A stretch of 64,000 nucleotides of DNA from Erythrobacter sp. SD-21 (GTDB lineage: Bacteria > Pseudomonadota > Alphaproteobacteria > Sphingomonadales > Sphingomonadaceae), in contig NZ_ABCG01000001.1 in the NCBI RefSeq assembly GCF_000181515.1, forward strand, positions 558,001 to 622,000. The letters are read 5' to 3'. A program made the translations under genes and the position numbers. The notes beneath the pieces were generated by a model. That model was not told the DNA's origin and made no database searches. It saw only the letters and a program-made list of their open reading frames with translations. Each line of letters starts with the position of its first letter. The stretch's first letter is position 1. Shown here piece by piece: positions 1 through 8,528 of the stretch.

Positions 1-276
1 CTGGCCGGGCTTGGCGGATTGTATGGTGCGTGGAGGATGTTCTCGCTTCGCCGCGCAAGTCCCAGCGCCTTCGAAGCCGGTAAGCGCTGGGCGAAGATCG
101 CCATGGGAGCTGCGGTCGTCAACTGGTGGGGACTGTTCCAGGGGGTGGCGGTCGCCGGATATCAATTGTGGCAGATGCCGCTCGGCCAAGGTCCGTTCGA
201 CGGGTCATGGGTATACGGCGGAATGGCAATGATGACGCTGATCTATCTCAGCATCTACGAGCGCGGGGCGGACTAA
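1..276 (+). CDS. Hypothetical small membrane protein, 5' end outside window
   Basis: The reading frame is open from the first base of the window, so the true start probably lies upstream; a TTG at 19 is the first possible start inside. The visible product has an arginine-rich segment, then two hydrophobic stretches (around IAMGAAVVNWWGLFQGVAVA and YGGMAMMTLIYLSIY), which suggest two membrane spans, and ends ERGAD. I do not recognise the family. It converges on recN: its TAA (274-276) overlaps the recN stop codon, giving a 4-base tail-to-tail overlap (273-276). Coding status rests on host-like composition and the tidy convergent end. Function unknown. Confidence 0.55.
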   Translation: MAGLGGLYGAWRMFSLRRASPSAFEAGKRWAKIAMGAAVVNWWGLFQGVAVAGYQLWQMPLGQGPFDGSWVYGGMAMMTLIYLSIYERGAD

Positions 277-1937
277 ACCCCCTCCAGCAACCTGTCCGCC
301 TGCGCCCGCGCTTCGGGCGTGACTTCCGCGCCGCTCAGCATGCGCGCGATTTCTTCCTGGCGTCCGGCCTCGTCCAGCAACGCCACACTAGTGCGCGTCA
401 CCGTGCCATCGCTGCTCTTGGCGATTATGTAATGCGTACGGCCCCGCGCGGCGACTTGCGGGCTGTGGGTGACGGCGAGCAGCTGCCCGTCTGCCGCCAG
501 CCGCGCGAGGCGTTCGCCGATGGCGCTCGCCACCGCGCCGCCCACGCCGCGGTCGATCTCGTCGAAGATGACCGTCGCCGCCCCGCCCTGTTCCGCAAGC
601 GCGACTTTCAGCGCGAGGATGAAACGCGACAATTCACCGCCGCTGGCGATCTTATTGAGCGGAGCGAAGTCCGCGCCCGGATTGGTCGCGATGAGGAATT
701 CCACGCTGTCCATGCCTTGCGGGCCCCAGCGTTCTTCGGGCAGATCCGCCACCGCCGTGTGGAACCGCGCAGCGTCGAGCTTGAGCGGCGCCAGTTCGCG
801 CGCCACCGCTTCGTCGAGCCGCATGGCTGAAGCGACGCGGGTTGCGTGAAGCGCCTCGGCCTCGGCGCGGTAACGATTGCCCGCTTCCTCGGCCGCCGCT
901 TCGAGCGCGTCGAGTTCCGCCTCGCCGCCCTCGATCGAATCGAGCTGGCCACGCATGGCGCGCATGACTTCGGGCAGTTCGTCGACCTCGCAGCGGTGCT
1001 TGCGAGCCAGCGCGCGCAGTTCGAACAGGCGGGTCTCGGCGGCTTCCAGCGCGGCCGGATCATGCTCCAGCGCACCGGCAGCGGCTTCCAGCTTTTCCTC
1101 CGCCTCGCCCGCCTCGATCACGGCGCGATCGAGCGCGGCCAGAGCTTCGGCCAGCAGCGGATGTTCGGGCGCAATCCGGTCCAGCTTGCGCGCCGCGACC
1201 CGCAGCGAGGCTAGCGGAGAATCCGAACCTTCCCACAGATGCCGCAGTTCCTCGAGATCGCCAGACAGACGCTCCCCCTTCTGCATGTCGGCGCGCGTTT
1301 CGGCGAGGCGCGCTTCCTCGCCGGCCTGCGGTTCGAGCGCGGTCAGTTCCGCGAGATGCGCCAGCAACAGGTCCTGGTCGAGTTTGGCTTGCTCCAGCGC
1401 GTCGCGCGCTTCGGCCAGCCGGTCCTCGGTGGCGCGCCACTTCGTCCACGCCTGCTCCACCTTGGCGGTTCCGGCCCCGGCGAAGCGGTCCAGCAAAGCG
1501 CGATGGCCACGCGGGTTCACGAGGCCGCGATCATCGTGCTGGCCGTGGAGTTCGACCAGCGCACCGGCAATCTCGCGCAACAGCGCCACGCCGACGGGCT
1601 GATCGTTGATAAAGGCCTTGCTGCCCCCGTCCGCCTTCAGCTGGCGGCGGATGATGAGCGGTTCGCCCTCCTCGATCTCGATATCGGCATCGTCAAGCGC
1701 GGTGGCGATGGCGTCGGGCAGAGCGGCGAATTCGAAACTGGCGGAAACGCTGGCCTTGGGCTCGCCCGCACGGACAAGACCGCTGTCGGCGCGATTGCCC
1801 AGCACGAGGCCCAGCGAATCGAGCAGGATCGACTTACCCGCCCCCGTCTCGCCTGTCAGCACGCCCAGCCCGCGCCCGAAATCGAGATCGAGCGCTTCGA
1901 TCAGCACGATGTTGCGGATGGCGAGGCGGGTCAGCAT
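273..1937 (-). CDS. recN: DNA repair protein RecN
   Basis: SMC-like ATPase of recombinational double-strand break repair. The 554-residue product has the N-terminal half of an ABC-type head with Walker A GETGAGKS at residues 29-36, a long Glu/Ala/Leu-rich coiled-coil middle region, and the C-terminal half head with the signature ASGGELSR and a Walker B segment VIFDEIDRGVGG. Length is normal for RecN. The ATG at 1937 gives the usual start MLTRLAIRNI. In many alphaproteobacteria recN directly follows bamD; here bamD (5471-6271) is on the same strand but separated by four other genes. The gene ends in a 4-base convergent overlap with the membrane protein at 1-276. Confidence 0.97.
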   Translation of the reverse strand: MLTRLAIRNIVLIEALDLDFGRGLGVLTGETGAGKSILLDSLGLVLGNRADSGLVRAGEPKASVSASFEFAALPDAIATALDDADIEIEEGEPLIIRRQLKADGGSKAFINDQPVGVALLREIAGALVELHGQHDDRGLVNPRGHRALLDRFAGAGTAKVEQAWTKWRATEDRLAEARDALEQAKLDQDLLLAHLAELTALEPQAGEEARLAETRADMQKGERLSGDLEELRHLWEGSDSPLASLRVAARKLDRIAPEHPLLAEALAALDRAVIEAGEAEEKLEAAAGALEHDPAALEAAETRLFELRALARKHRCEVDELPEVMRAMRGQLDSIEGGEAELDALEAAAEEAGNRYRAEAEALHATRVASAMRLDEAVARELAPLKLDAARFHTAVADLPEERWGPQGMDSVEFLIATNPGADFAPLNKIASGGELSRFILALKVALAEQGGAATVIFDEIDRGVGGAVASAIGERLARLAADGQLLAVTHSPQVAARGRTHYIIAKSSDGTVTRTSVALLDEAGRQEEIARMLSGAEVTPEARAQADRLLEGV

Positions 1938-2015
1938 TTCAAACGGGATTAGCGTGCCCCCGCGGCTGCGTCACGGGGGAACGCGCATTTGCGAACAGGA
2001 AAGCAACCCTTGTGC

Positions 2016-2750
2016 TCAGCCGGCCCGCTCGGGTAAGTCAAAGAAATCGACCTCGCCGGTTTCGAGGCTGTAGTAGGCCCCTACAACCCACAAGTCGCCT
2101 TTTTGTTGTGGCTCGAGCATGATGGGATCGGTCTGCTCGCGAAGCTGCTTCACGACGCGACGGACGTTGGCACGCACGGAGTTGTCGAGCAAGTCGCCGT
2201 TCTCGCTCCTTGCCTGCAGCACCGCCGGAATAATCGGTTCGATCATAGGTCCGATGGAGCCCGGGAAAGTGGCGTTATCGGTCACGACCTCGGTAGCAGC
2301 TTTCACTGCGCCGCAGCTTTCATGGCCCATCACGACGACCAGAGGCGTCTTGAGCACTGCAACAGCATATTCGATCGATCCAAGCGCGACAGTATCGACG
2401 GTGTTTCCGGCGTTGCGGATGATGAAAAGTTCCCCCAATCCGCGCCCGAACAACAGTTCGGGGGGGACCCTGCTATCCGAGCACGTGACATAGGCCGCGA
2501 AAGGGGATTGCCCCAATGCGAGGTCCAGTCGCCGCTGTGCACTGGTCAGCACGCTGGTCTGTTCGCCGCGCAAGAAGGCGTCATTCCCCTGCCGCAGAAG
2601 ATCGAGAGCTTGTGAAGGGTTGAGTTCCGATGCCGGGGGCGCGGGCATCATTCCCCCGCCCGGCCGCTCCTGCGCAGCGTTTGCACTCCCGGCCAGACCC
2701 GCCAGGCCCATTGCCGTCGCACCACCGATTAGTTGTCTTCTCGTAGTCAA
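2016..2750 (-). CDS. Beta-class carbonic anhydrase with Tat signal
   Basis: Predicted to interconvert CO2 and bicarbonate with a zinc centre. Beta-class ligands are visible: C90 and the D92/R94 dyad in CSDSRVPPE, then H143 and C146 in GHESCGAVKAA. The N-terminus MTTRRQLIGG followed by a hydrophobic Ala/Gly stretch and a likely cleavage site near residue 25 is a twin-arginine signal, so the enzyme is probably exported folded to the periplasm; many beta-class enzymes are cytoplasmic. Its ATG overlaps the stop of the TerC-family gene by 4 bases (2747-2750), so it is the last gene of a nhaA-TerC-carbonic anhydrase operon. The shared theme would be pH and ion balance (inference). Confidence 0.92.
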   Translation of the reverse strand: MTTRRQLIGGATAMGLAGLAGSANAAQERPGGGMMPAPPASELNPSQALDLLRQGNDAFLRGEQTSVLTSAQRRLDLALGQSPFAAYVTCSDSRVPPELLFGRGLGELFIIRNAGNTVDTVALGSIEYAVAVLKTPLVVVMGHESCGAVKAATEVVTDNATFPGSIGPMIEPIIPAVLQARSENGDLLDNSVRANVRRVVKQLREQTDPIMLEPQQKGDLWVVGAYYSLETGEVDFFDLPERAG

Positions 2751-3784
2751 TTTAACTCTCCTTTCGGTTCAAGATCTCCATGGTTTGGATTTGGATCCGC
2801 CGGCCATTCAGGCTCGGGTTCGAAGCGCGTCTTCCAGAGCGAATAGAGGATGCCAGCCAAGATCAGGCCAAACGTCACGCCGAGGCTTATCCAGGCGGGC
2901 ATCTTGCCCCCGCCGAGCAGGAAGTCGGTGACGAATATCTTGCTTCCGATGAACACCAGCACGGCGGCCAGCGCATACTTCAGGTATTGGAAGCGGTGCA
3001 CCATCGCCGCGAGCGCGAAATAGAGCGCGCGCAGGCCGAGGATGGCGAAGATGTTCGAAGTATAGACAATGAAGGTGTCGGTGGTGATCGCGAAGATCGC
3101 CGGCACGCTGTCGAGCGCGAAGACGAGGTCGGCGAGGTTAATCACCACCAGCGCCAGGAAAAGCGGGGTCGCCGCCGTCACCAGCTTGCCGGTCTTGCTG
3201 TCGGGCACCTTCACGAAAAAACGCTGTGCGTGGAGTTTCCTGGTCACGCGCATATGCGTGCTGATCCAGCGGATGACGGGGTTCTTGCCGACGTCCATCG
3301 GCTCGTCCCCGGCGAAGAACATCTTGATGCCGGTGACGATCAGGAAAGCGGCGAAGATATAGAGGACCCAGTAGGCCTCTGCCAGCAGCGCCGCCCCGCC
3401 CGCGATCATCAAGCCGCGCAGGACAATCACCGCCATGATGCCCCACAGCAGGGCGCGATACTGGTATTTGGGCGGGATGGCGAAATAGGTGAAGATCAGG
3501 CTGATCACGAAGACATTGTCGATCGACAGCGCCTTTTCGATGAAGAAGCCGGTGTAATACTCCATCCCCGCGGTCGCGCCGCGCTCGAACCACACCCAGG
3601 CGCCGAACAGCAGCGCGACGCCGATGTAGAAGGCGGAAAGCTTTAGACTCTCGCCTATCCCGAGTTCCTTGTCCTCCTTGTGCAGGACACCAAGGTCGAA
3701 GGCGGTAAGGACGGTGACAATGGCGAGAAAGGCACCCCAGAACCACACGGGGGTGCCGAGCCAGTCGGTAAAAAGGAAATCCAT
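2747..3784 (-). CDS. TerC/Alx family integral membrane protein
   Basis: Polytopic membrane protein of 345 residues with about eight or nine hydrophobic spans. Family hallmarks are the acidic membrane motifs around SIDNVFV (D89) and LADLVFALDSVPAIFA (D219, D225). TerC/Alx proteins are linked to metal (notably manganese) export and, for Alx, to alkaline induction; the role here is inferred from family. The C-terminus is charged and proline-rich. Its ATG shares one base with the nhaA stop (TGATG at 3782-3786), indicating translational coupling, and its own stop overlaps the carbonic anhydrase start. Alx in E. coli sits behind a pH/Mn-responsive leader, but here there is no separate leader because the gene is fused to nhaA. 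Confidence 0.93.
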   Translation of the reverse strand: MDFLFTDWLGTPVWFWGAFLAIVTVLTAFDLGVLHKEDKELGIGESLKLSAFYIGVALLFGAWVWFERGATAGMEYYTGFFIEKALSIDNVFVISLIFTYFAIPPKYQYRALLWGIMAVIVLRGLMIAGGAALLAEAYWVLYIFAAFLIVTGIKMFFAGDEPMDVGKNPVIRWISTHMRVTRKLHAQRFFVKVPDSKTGKLVTAATPLFLALVVINLADLVFALDSVPAIFAITTDTFIVYTSNIFAILGLRALYFALAAMVHRFQYLKYALAAVLVFIGSKIFVTDFLLGGGKMPAWISLGVTFGLILAGILYSLWKTRFEPEPEWPADPNPNHGDLEPKGELN

Positions 3785-4974
3785 CAGTCTAGGCTTTCAG
3801 CGGCCGCTTCGCGCGGAAGCGAGCGGTTGAGGAGGAGATATCCGGCGACGGCTGCGACCGTCGATCCGGCGAGCACGCCGATTTTCACCGCGTCGATCTG
3901 GGCGGGGTCGGCGAAGGCGAGATTGCCGATGAACAGGCTCATGGTGAAGCCGATGGCCGCGAGCAGGCTCATCGCGTGAAGCTGCGCCCAGCTGACGCTG
4001 GGTGGCAGCGAGGCGAGGCCCAGCTTCACGGCGATAAAGGCGAAGCCGAAGATGCCGATCTGCTTGCCGATGAGCAGGCCAAGCGCAATGCCGAGCGGGA
4101 GCGGCTCGACCAGTGCGGCAGGCGACAGACCGAACAGGGTAACGCCGGCGTTGGCGAAGCCGAAGATCGGGATGACGAGGAAGGCGACCCAGGGATGAAG
4201 CGCGTGCTCCATCGTCTCGAGCGGGCCATGGTCGCTCTTGGCGTCCAGCGGCACGGCCATCGCGGCGGCTACACCGGCGAGCGTCGCGTGGACGCCTGAC
4301 TTCAGCACAAAAGCCCACATCAGGATCGCCAGCAGGACATAGGGAATGGTCGATTGAACCCGCGCCTTGCCCACGGCCAGCATGACCACGAAGACGATGC
4401 CCGCTGCGCCCAGCATGCCGGTGTCGAGTTCGCCCGAATAGAACAGGGCGATGATCGCGATGGCACCAATGTCATCGATCACGGCGATGGCCAGCAAGAG
4501 CGCCTTCAACGCCACCGGCACGCGCGGGCCGAGCAGCGAGAGGATGCCGAGAGCAAAGGCGATGTCGGTCGCAGCCGGGATCGCCCAGCCGTTTATCGTG
4601 TCCGGCGATCCGGCGTTAAGTGTAAGGAAGATGAGCGCCGGGATAGCCATGCCACCGATAGCAGCGATCAGCGGGAGGGAGGCCTTGTCCCAGCTGGACA
4701 GCTGGCCTTCCAGCACCTCGCGCTTTACCTCCAGCCCGACGAGGAAGAAGAACACCGCCATCAAGCCGTCGTTGATCCAAAGCAGCAGCGGCTTGTCGAT
4801 CACGAAGCTGCCGATGCCGACCACCACGCCGGTATCGAGCAAGTCCTGGTATCCCGCCAGCAGCGGCGAATTTGCGACCGCAAGCGCCAGCATCGCGGCA
4901 AAGATGAGGACGATACCGCCGGCGGATTCCTTCTGCAGGAAGTCCTTCAGCAGCGGGGTAATGGCCTGGACCAC
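3784..4974 (-). CDS. nhaA: Na+/H+ antiporter NhaA
   Basis: Electrogenic sodium/proton antiporter of the inner membrane, 396 residues, as usual for the family. Residues equivalent to the E. coli ion-binding site are present: T136-D137 in AATDIAFALG, the D167-D168 pair in VIDDIGAIA, and a lysine in LIGKQIGIFGF (K304). About twelve hydrophobic spans can be traced. It is the first gene of a three-gene operon with the TerC-like protein and carbonic anhydrase. An 88-base gap containing a GC-rich hairpin separates it from the upstream DUF465 gene on the same strand. Expected role: Na+ export and pH homeostasis under saline or alkaline conditions. Confidence 0.96.
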   Translation of the reverse strand: MVQAITPLLKDFLQKESAGGIVLIFAAMLALAVANSPLLAGYQDLLDTGVVVGIGSFVIDKPLLLWINDGLMAVFFFLVGLEVKREVLEGQLSSWDKASLPLIAAIGGMAIPALIFLTLNAGSPDTINGWAIPAATDIAFALGILSLLGPRVPVALKALLLAIAVIDDIGAIAIIALFYSGELDTGMLGAAGIVFVVMLAVGKARVQSTIPYVLLAILMWAFVLKSGVHATLAGVAAAMAVPLDAKSDHGPLETMEHALHPWVAFLVIPIFGFANAGVTLFGLSPAALVEPLPLGIALGLLIGKQIGIFGFAFIAVKLGLASLPPSVSWAQLHAMSLLAAIGFTMSLFIGNLAFADPAQIDAVKIGVLAGSTVAAVAGYLLLNRSLPREAAAESLD

Positions 4975-5012
4975 GGTTTTCTCCGGTGTCTGTCTGGGAA
5001 ATGCGGGCAGCC

Positions 5013-5046
5013 GCCGTCGGCGCGATGGAGAAACGCCGGCGACGGC
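5013..5046 (-). terminator. GC-rich hairpin in nhaA leader
   Basis: Arms GCCGTCG (5013-5019) and CGACGGC (5040-5046) are perfectly complementary, with possible extra pairing inside. The hairpin lies between the stop of the DUF465 gene (5063) and the nhaA start (4974). No strong U-run follows on the minus strand, so it may be a terminator for the DUF465 gene, an attenuator for nhaA, or only a chance GC-rich fold. Confidence 0.35.
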
Positions 5047-5062
5047 CCCCTATGGCCTGCCG

Positions 5063-5236
5063 TCAGGCAGGGTTCGGGCGCGCGACGAGGCGATGCAGCG
5101 CCTGCTTGGCGCGCAGCTTCATCGTCTTGAGGCGGGAGATTTCAAAGTGGTCGGGCATGCGCTTGTGCAATTCCACGCGCAGGCGCTCATCGATCCGCTG
5201 GTGGATCTGGGTCAGTCTGAATGTGCGGGCCTTCAT
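5063..5236 (-). CDS. Small DUF465 (YdcH-like) protein
   Basis: A 57-residue basic protein beginning MKARTFRLTQIHQRIDERLR and containing the RMPDHFEISRLKTMKLRAK core typical of DUF465/YdcH proteins, which are common in sphingomonads and of unknown function. The ATG at 5236 was chosen because a good ribosome binding site (GGAGA, 7 bases upstream) precedes it and because family members start here; the frame stays open further upstream but that part is proline/arginine-rich low-complexity sequence. It lies between bamD and the nhaA operon on the same strand. Mostly helical and probably cytoplasmic. Confidence 0.85.
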   Translation of the reverse strand: MKARTFRLTQIHQRIDERLRVELHKRMPDHFEISRLKTMKLRAKQALHRLVARPNPA

Positions 5237-5406
5237 GTTCGGTCTCCGTGATCGAGATGAATTCGATCGGACACCCGATGGGCCGTCAGGCTGGGAAGGA
5301 GGGGGAAAAGGGCCTACCAGCACGCATCGGTTGTCCGATGCGGTCCGACATCACGTGGGCTGGAAAAGCGCACGCCAGAGGGGCCCGGTCCGCATGAGAT
5401 AAATGC

Positions 5407-5423
5407 ACCGGAAGCGATCCGGT
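5407..5423 (-). terminator. Possible bamD terminator hairpin
   Basis: ACCGGA (5407-5412) and TCCGGT (5418-5423) form a 6-bp stem with a 5-base loop, about 50 bases past the bamD stop. On the minus strand it is followed by GCATTTATCTC, only weakly U-rich. The rest of 5237-5470 holds nothing further I can identify apart from an A/T-rich near-palindrome at about 5441-5456. Confidence 0.3.
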
Positions 5424-5470
5424 TTCAAGACCGGACGACTAAATTTTCGAAAAATTCTGCCCGAAGACGA

Positions 5471-6271
5471 TCAGCTAGCGGAAACACCCTCGGCATGATC
5501 GTCTATCAGCTCGTAAGCTTTTTCGTACCATTCGTTGCCGGGATAGTTCGCCCCGAGAACGGCGGCGTATTTCACCGCTTCGGGCTTGATACCCAGCGCC
5601 AGGCTGCTTTCCACGAGGCGATAGAGCGCTTCGGGAGCATGGCTGGTGGTCTGGTAGGTCTCGACGACATTCTGGAACCGGATCTGGGCAGCGATCCATT
5701 TGCCGGACCTCTGGTAATAGCGTCCGATCTCCATTTCCTTGCCCGCAAGGTGATCCTCGACCAGATCGATCTTGAGGCGCGCGTCGGCTGCGTATTGCGA
5801 TTGCGGAAAACGGCGATTCACTTCACGCAGCGCGGTAAGTGCCTGCTCGGTCACCTTCTGGTCTCGCTGGACGTCGCTGATCTGCTCGTAATAGCTGAGC
5901 GCGATCAGGTAATAGGCATAGGGCGCATCCTTGTTGCCAGGGTGGATCGACAGGAAACGCTGCGCCGATGATGTCGTTTTGTTGTAATCGCCGGCGACGT
6001 AATAGCTGAAGGCGCTCATCAACTGCGCGCGGCGCGCCCACGGCGAATAGGGGTGCTGACGCTCGACCTCGTCAAAAAGTGCAGCGGCCAGCTGCGGACG
6101 ACCGCGATCGAGTTCCTGCTTCGCCTGCGAATACAGCGTCTCGACGTCACGCGCGACATATGCCGTATCTTCGGGCCGGTTCGATCCCCCACCGCAGGCG
6201 GCGGTAAAGGCGGTTGCGGCGGCAAGGGCGCCGAGAGCGAAAATACGGCTGGTGCGCGATTTGGTCTTCAT
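5471..6271 (-). CDS. bamD: Outer membrane assembly lipoprotein BamD
   Basis: Essential lipoprotein of the BAM complex, which inserts beta-barrel proteins into the outer membrane. The 266-residue product begins with a basic n-region and hydrophobic Ala-rich segment ending TAAC at C26, a somewhat atypical lipobox (Thr rather than Leu at -3), so lipidation at C26 is predicted. TPR-like helical repeats follow, with motifs such as LYSQAKQELDRGRPQLAAALFDEVERQHP (given here only as the segment around residues 46-75) and PYAYYLIALSYYEQI. Length fits BamD. The recN gene that commonly follows bamD lies four genes downstream here. Confidence 0.95.
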   Translation of the reverse strand: MKTKSRTSRIFALGALAAATAFTAACGGGSNRPEDTAYVARDVETLYSQAKQELDRGRPQLAAALFDEVERQHPYSPWARRAQLMSAFSYYVAGDYNKTTSSAQRFLSIHPGNKDAPYAYYLIALSYYEQISDVQRDQKVTEQALTALREVNRRFPQSQYAADARLKIDLVEDHLAGKEMEIGRYYQRSGKWIAAQIRFQNVVETYQTTSHAPEALYRLVESSLALGIKPEAVKYAAVLGANYPGNEWYEKAYELIDDHAEGVSAS

Positions 6272-6340
6272 AAGACGGAGCCTATAGCCAGCACCCCGCT
6301 GAACGCCAAGTGAAGTTACGGCAGATTTCCCCGCGCGCGC

Positions 6341-7489
6341 CTAGGCCTCCGAAAATCCCTCGGGCGCGTCCCAAAGGAGATGGCGTGTTTCCAGCATGAC
6401 CAGATTGTTGCTGCGCACGATTTCACCGCGGGTCTTGTAGCCAAGAAGTTGCTCGGCACCGACATCGGGATTGTGCGTGAGCACGCGCAACTCTTCCGAG
6501 GTGAAATCCGACAGACCGCGCGCGCGCTCGATGCCCTTGCTATCGTAGATGTGCAGGACGTCTCCGCGCGTGAAATCACCGTCTATCGAAACCACATCGG
6601 CGCGGCGGATCGGTCGGTCGCCCGCGGCCAAGGCGTCGGCAACCGCTTCGGAGACCACGAGACTTCCTGCCATTTGCAATCGGTTCGCGATCCAGCTGTC
6701 CCACCCCGAAAGCGGGTTGGGATGCGGCAGGATCTTGGTCGCCCGGCGACTACCCTCGAGAACGGTCGAAAGGGGTCGGTCCACCTCGCCCTGTGCGATC
6801 CAGGTTGTGACGCCGGCCTCCTGCGCCATGTTGGCTGCCTGAAGCTTCGTTTCCATACCGCCCGTGCCGAGCGTGCTCTTACCCTTCGTCGCATCCATGT
6901 AAGGGCCGACATCGGTCACCTCGGGGATAAACTGTGCACCCTCCTCATCGGGGTTGCGATCATAAAGCCCGTCGACACCGGTCAGAATGATAAAATCGGT
7001 TGCACCAACCATCTGTGCCACTTTGGCTGCGAGACGGTCGTTATCGCCCACACGGATTTCCTCGGTGGTTATCGTGTCGTTCTCATTCACAATCGGCATC
7101 ACATCCGCTTCCAGCAAGCGGTGAACGGTGTTGCGGGTATTGAGGAAGCGGCGGTGATCTTCGAAGTCGCCCAGCGTCAGCAGGACCTGCGCGATCTCAA
7201 AACCGAACTCGTGCCCTACCTGCTTGTAGGCATTCAGCAGCAGCGGCATCCCGCAGGCGGCAGCCGCCTGTTTGTCGGAAATGCCTGCGCTTTCAGGTGT
7301 TTCACCAATGATGCGCAAGCCGAGCGCTACCGAGCCGGACGAACAGAGGATAACGTCGTTACCTTCGGCACGAAGGTTTGCCACGTCCTCCAGCAAGCGC
7401 TGCAGGAAACCATAACGGGGGGTCAGCAGTTCCTGATTTGCAAGAAGCGCCGAGCCAATCTTGACAACAATGTTGCGTTTCTGGGTCAT
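6341..7489 (-). CDS. proB: Glutamate 5-kinase ProB
   Basis: First step of proline synthesis: ATP-dependent phosphorylation of glutamate to gamma-glutamyl phosphate. The 382-residue protein has an N-terminal amino-acid kinase domain (NIVVKIGSALL, CSSGSVALG, VNENDTIT, LTGVDGLYDRNP) and a C-terminal PUA domain from about residue 290, as in the long E. coli-type enzyme. It is transcribed away from proC and proA. No good Shine-Dalgarno sequence lies near the ATG at 7489; the bases just upstream are A/T-rich. A plausible sigma70 promoter is marked at 7528-7556. Confidence 0.97.
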   Translation of the reverse strand: MTQKRNIVVKIGSALLANQELLTPRYGFLQRLLEDVANLRAEGNDVILCSSGSVALGLRIIGETPESAGISDKQAAAACGMPLLLNAYKQVGHEFGFEIAQVLLTLGDFEDHRRFLNTRNTVHRLLEADVMPIVNENDTITTEEIRVGDNDRLAAKVAQMVGATDFIILTGVDGLYDRNPDEEGAQFIPEVTDVGPYMDATKGKSTLGTGGMETKLQAANMAQEAGVTTWIAQGEVDRPLSTVLEGSRRATKILPHPNPLSGWDSWIANRLQMAGSLVVSEAVADALAAGDRPIRRADVVSIDGDFTRGDVLHIYDSKGIERARGLSDFTSEELRVLTHNPDVGAEQLLGYKTRGEIVRSNNLVMLETRHLLWDAPEGFSEA

Positions 7490-7699
7490 ATATTAAAAAT
7501 GTATCTACCTTGAAATTTCTGCGATCCAATATAGATAGGTATGGTGCAGTGCACAACCGGATTTTAAGAAATATCGAATGCGAAAGTTTAGCCAAGTAAT
7601 AAAATTCGAATAGCTCAAGACTTAAGCATTTCCTATTTCAATTGAGAACTAATTCAAGAATTACATAGAGCGCCTTGAGCGCGGAAACGGCATTCTAAA
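7490..7699. promoter_or_regulatory. A/T-rich divergent proB/proC control region
   Basis: About 210 bases, much richer in A/T than the flanking genes, separating divergent proB and proC. On the minus strand a sigma70-like promoter for proB can be read: -35 TTGTGC (7556-7551), 17-base spacer, -10 TATATT (7533-7528). A perfect 11-base palindrome GTGCAGTGCAC (7544-7554) overlaps the -35 and spacer, a typical operator position. No equally clear promoter is seen for proC. Confidence 0.4.
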
Positions 7700-8485
7700 A
7701 TCGTAAATTCTATTCTTATTGTCGGCTGCGGAAAAATGGGCTCCGCATTACTTTCCCAGTGGGTCCGTGGTCCCGAGGCTATCACCGTGGTCGATCCCAT
7801 GGCCAGCGACTTGCCTGAGAAAGTCACCTTGATGCGCGATGGTTCCGAAATCGCAGGCCATAGCTTCGACTGCATCGTTGCCGCGGTAAAGCCACAGATG
7901 TTCGACGACGTGATGCCGAGCTACTCCGACAACTTGGCCGACGACGGCTATATCATCTCAATCGCTGCTGGCTATTCAGCCGCACGCCTCTCGCAACTCA
8001 TGGGCGGCAAGCCCGTCGTGCGCGTCATGCCGAACCTTCCCGCCGCCGTAGGCCGCGGTGTCAGCGGCATCGTCGCCGGACCGCATGCAACCGACGCGCA
8101 TATGACCCATGCAGTGGAATTCATGGAGCGCGCTGGCAAGGTCGTCACGGTCGATAGCGAGGAAAAGCTCGACCGTGTGACAGCCGTCGCAGGATCGGGC
8201 CCCGGCTATGTCTTCGAGATCGCCCGTGCCTATGCCGAAGCGGCCATGGCGCAAGGGTTCAGCGAGGAAGAGGCGCGCGAAATGGTGCTCGGGACCATCG
8301 GCGGCGCCATCGCCATGGCCAGCGAGCCGGGTGCCCCCAGCCTCGAAGAACTTCGCAATTCCGTGACGAGCAAGGGCGGCACAACCGCTGCCGGCCTCAA
8401 CGCACTGAATGGCGACAATGGCCTTACCGACCGCATGCATGCTACACTGCAGGCCTGCTACGACCGGGCGGTAGAGCTGCGCTGA
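7700..8485 (+). CDS. proC: Pyrroline-5-carboxylate reductase ProC (start codon uncertain)
   Basis: NAD(P)H-dependent reduction of pyrroline-5-carboxylate to proline. The Rossmann motif [12 protein letters not shown] opens the protein, followed by [20 protein letters not shown] and the C-terminal signature [20 protein letters not shown], with the conserved [11 protein letters not shown] segment. The first in-frame ATG (7736) falls inside the Rossmann loop and would delete the first beta strand. The frame is open back to 7679 but contains no ATG, GTG or TTG; the first residue of E. coli ProC aligns with an ATC codon at 7700, and an ATT lies at 7712. I give 7700 as the best-aligned start. Followed 43 bases later by proA. 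Confidence 0.85.
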   Translation: MVNSILIVGCGKMGSALLSQWVRGPEAITVVDPMASDLPEKVTLMRDGSEIAGHSFDCIVAAVKPQMFDDVMPSYSDNLADDGYIISIAAGYSAARLSQLMGGKPVVRVMPNLPAAVGRGVSGIVAGPHATDAHMTHAVEFMERAGKVVTVDSEEKLDRVTAVAGSGPGYVFEIARAYAEAAMAQGFSEEEAREMVLGTIGGAIAMASEPGAPSLEELRNSVTSKGGTTAAGLNALNGDNGLTDRMHATLQACYDRAVELR

Positions 8486-8528
8486 AACCACAGCGCCTCC
8501 CACCCGTATTCAAATTCAGAGAGACACT

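Noticed and set aside
4975-5062. Possible yybP-ykoY or pH-responsive riboswitch controlling the TerC/Alx-like gene
   Set aside because: The TerC-like gene is directly coupled to nhaA, and the short nhaA leader shows only a GC hairpin, not the conserved yybP-ykoY features.
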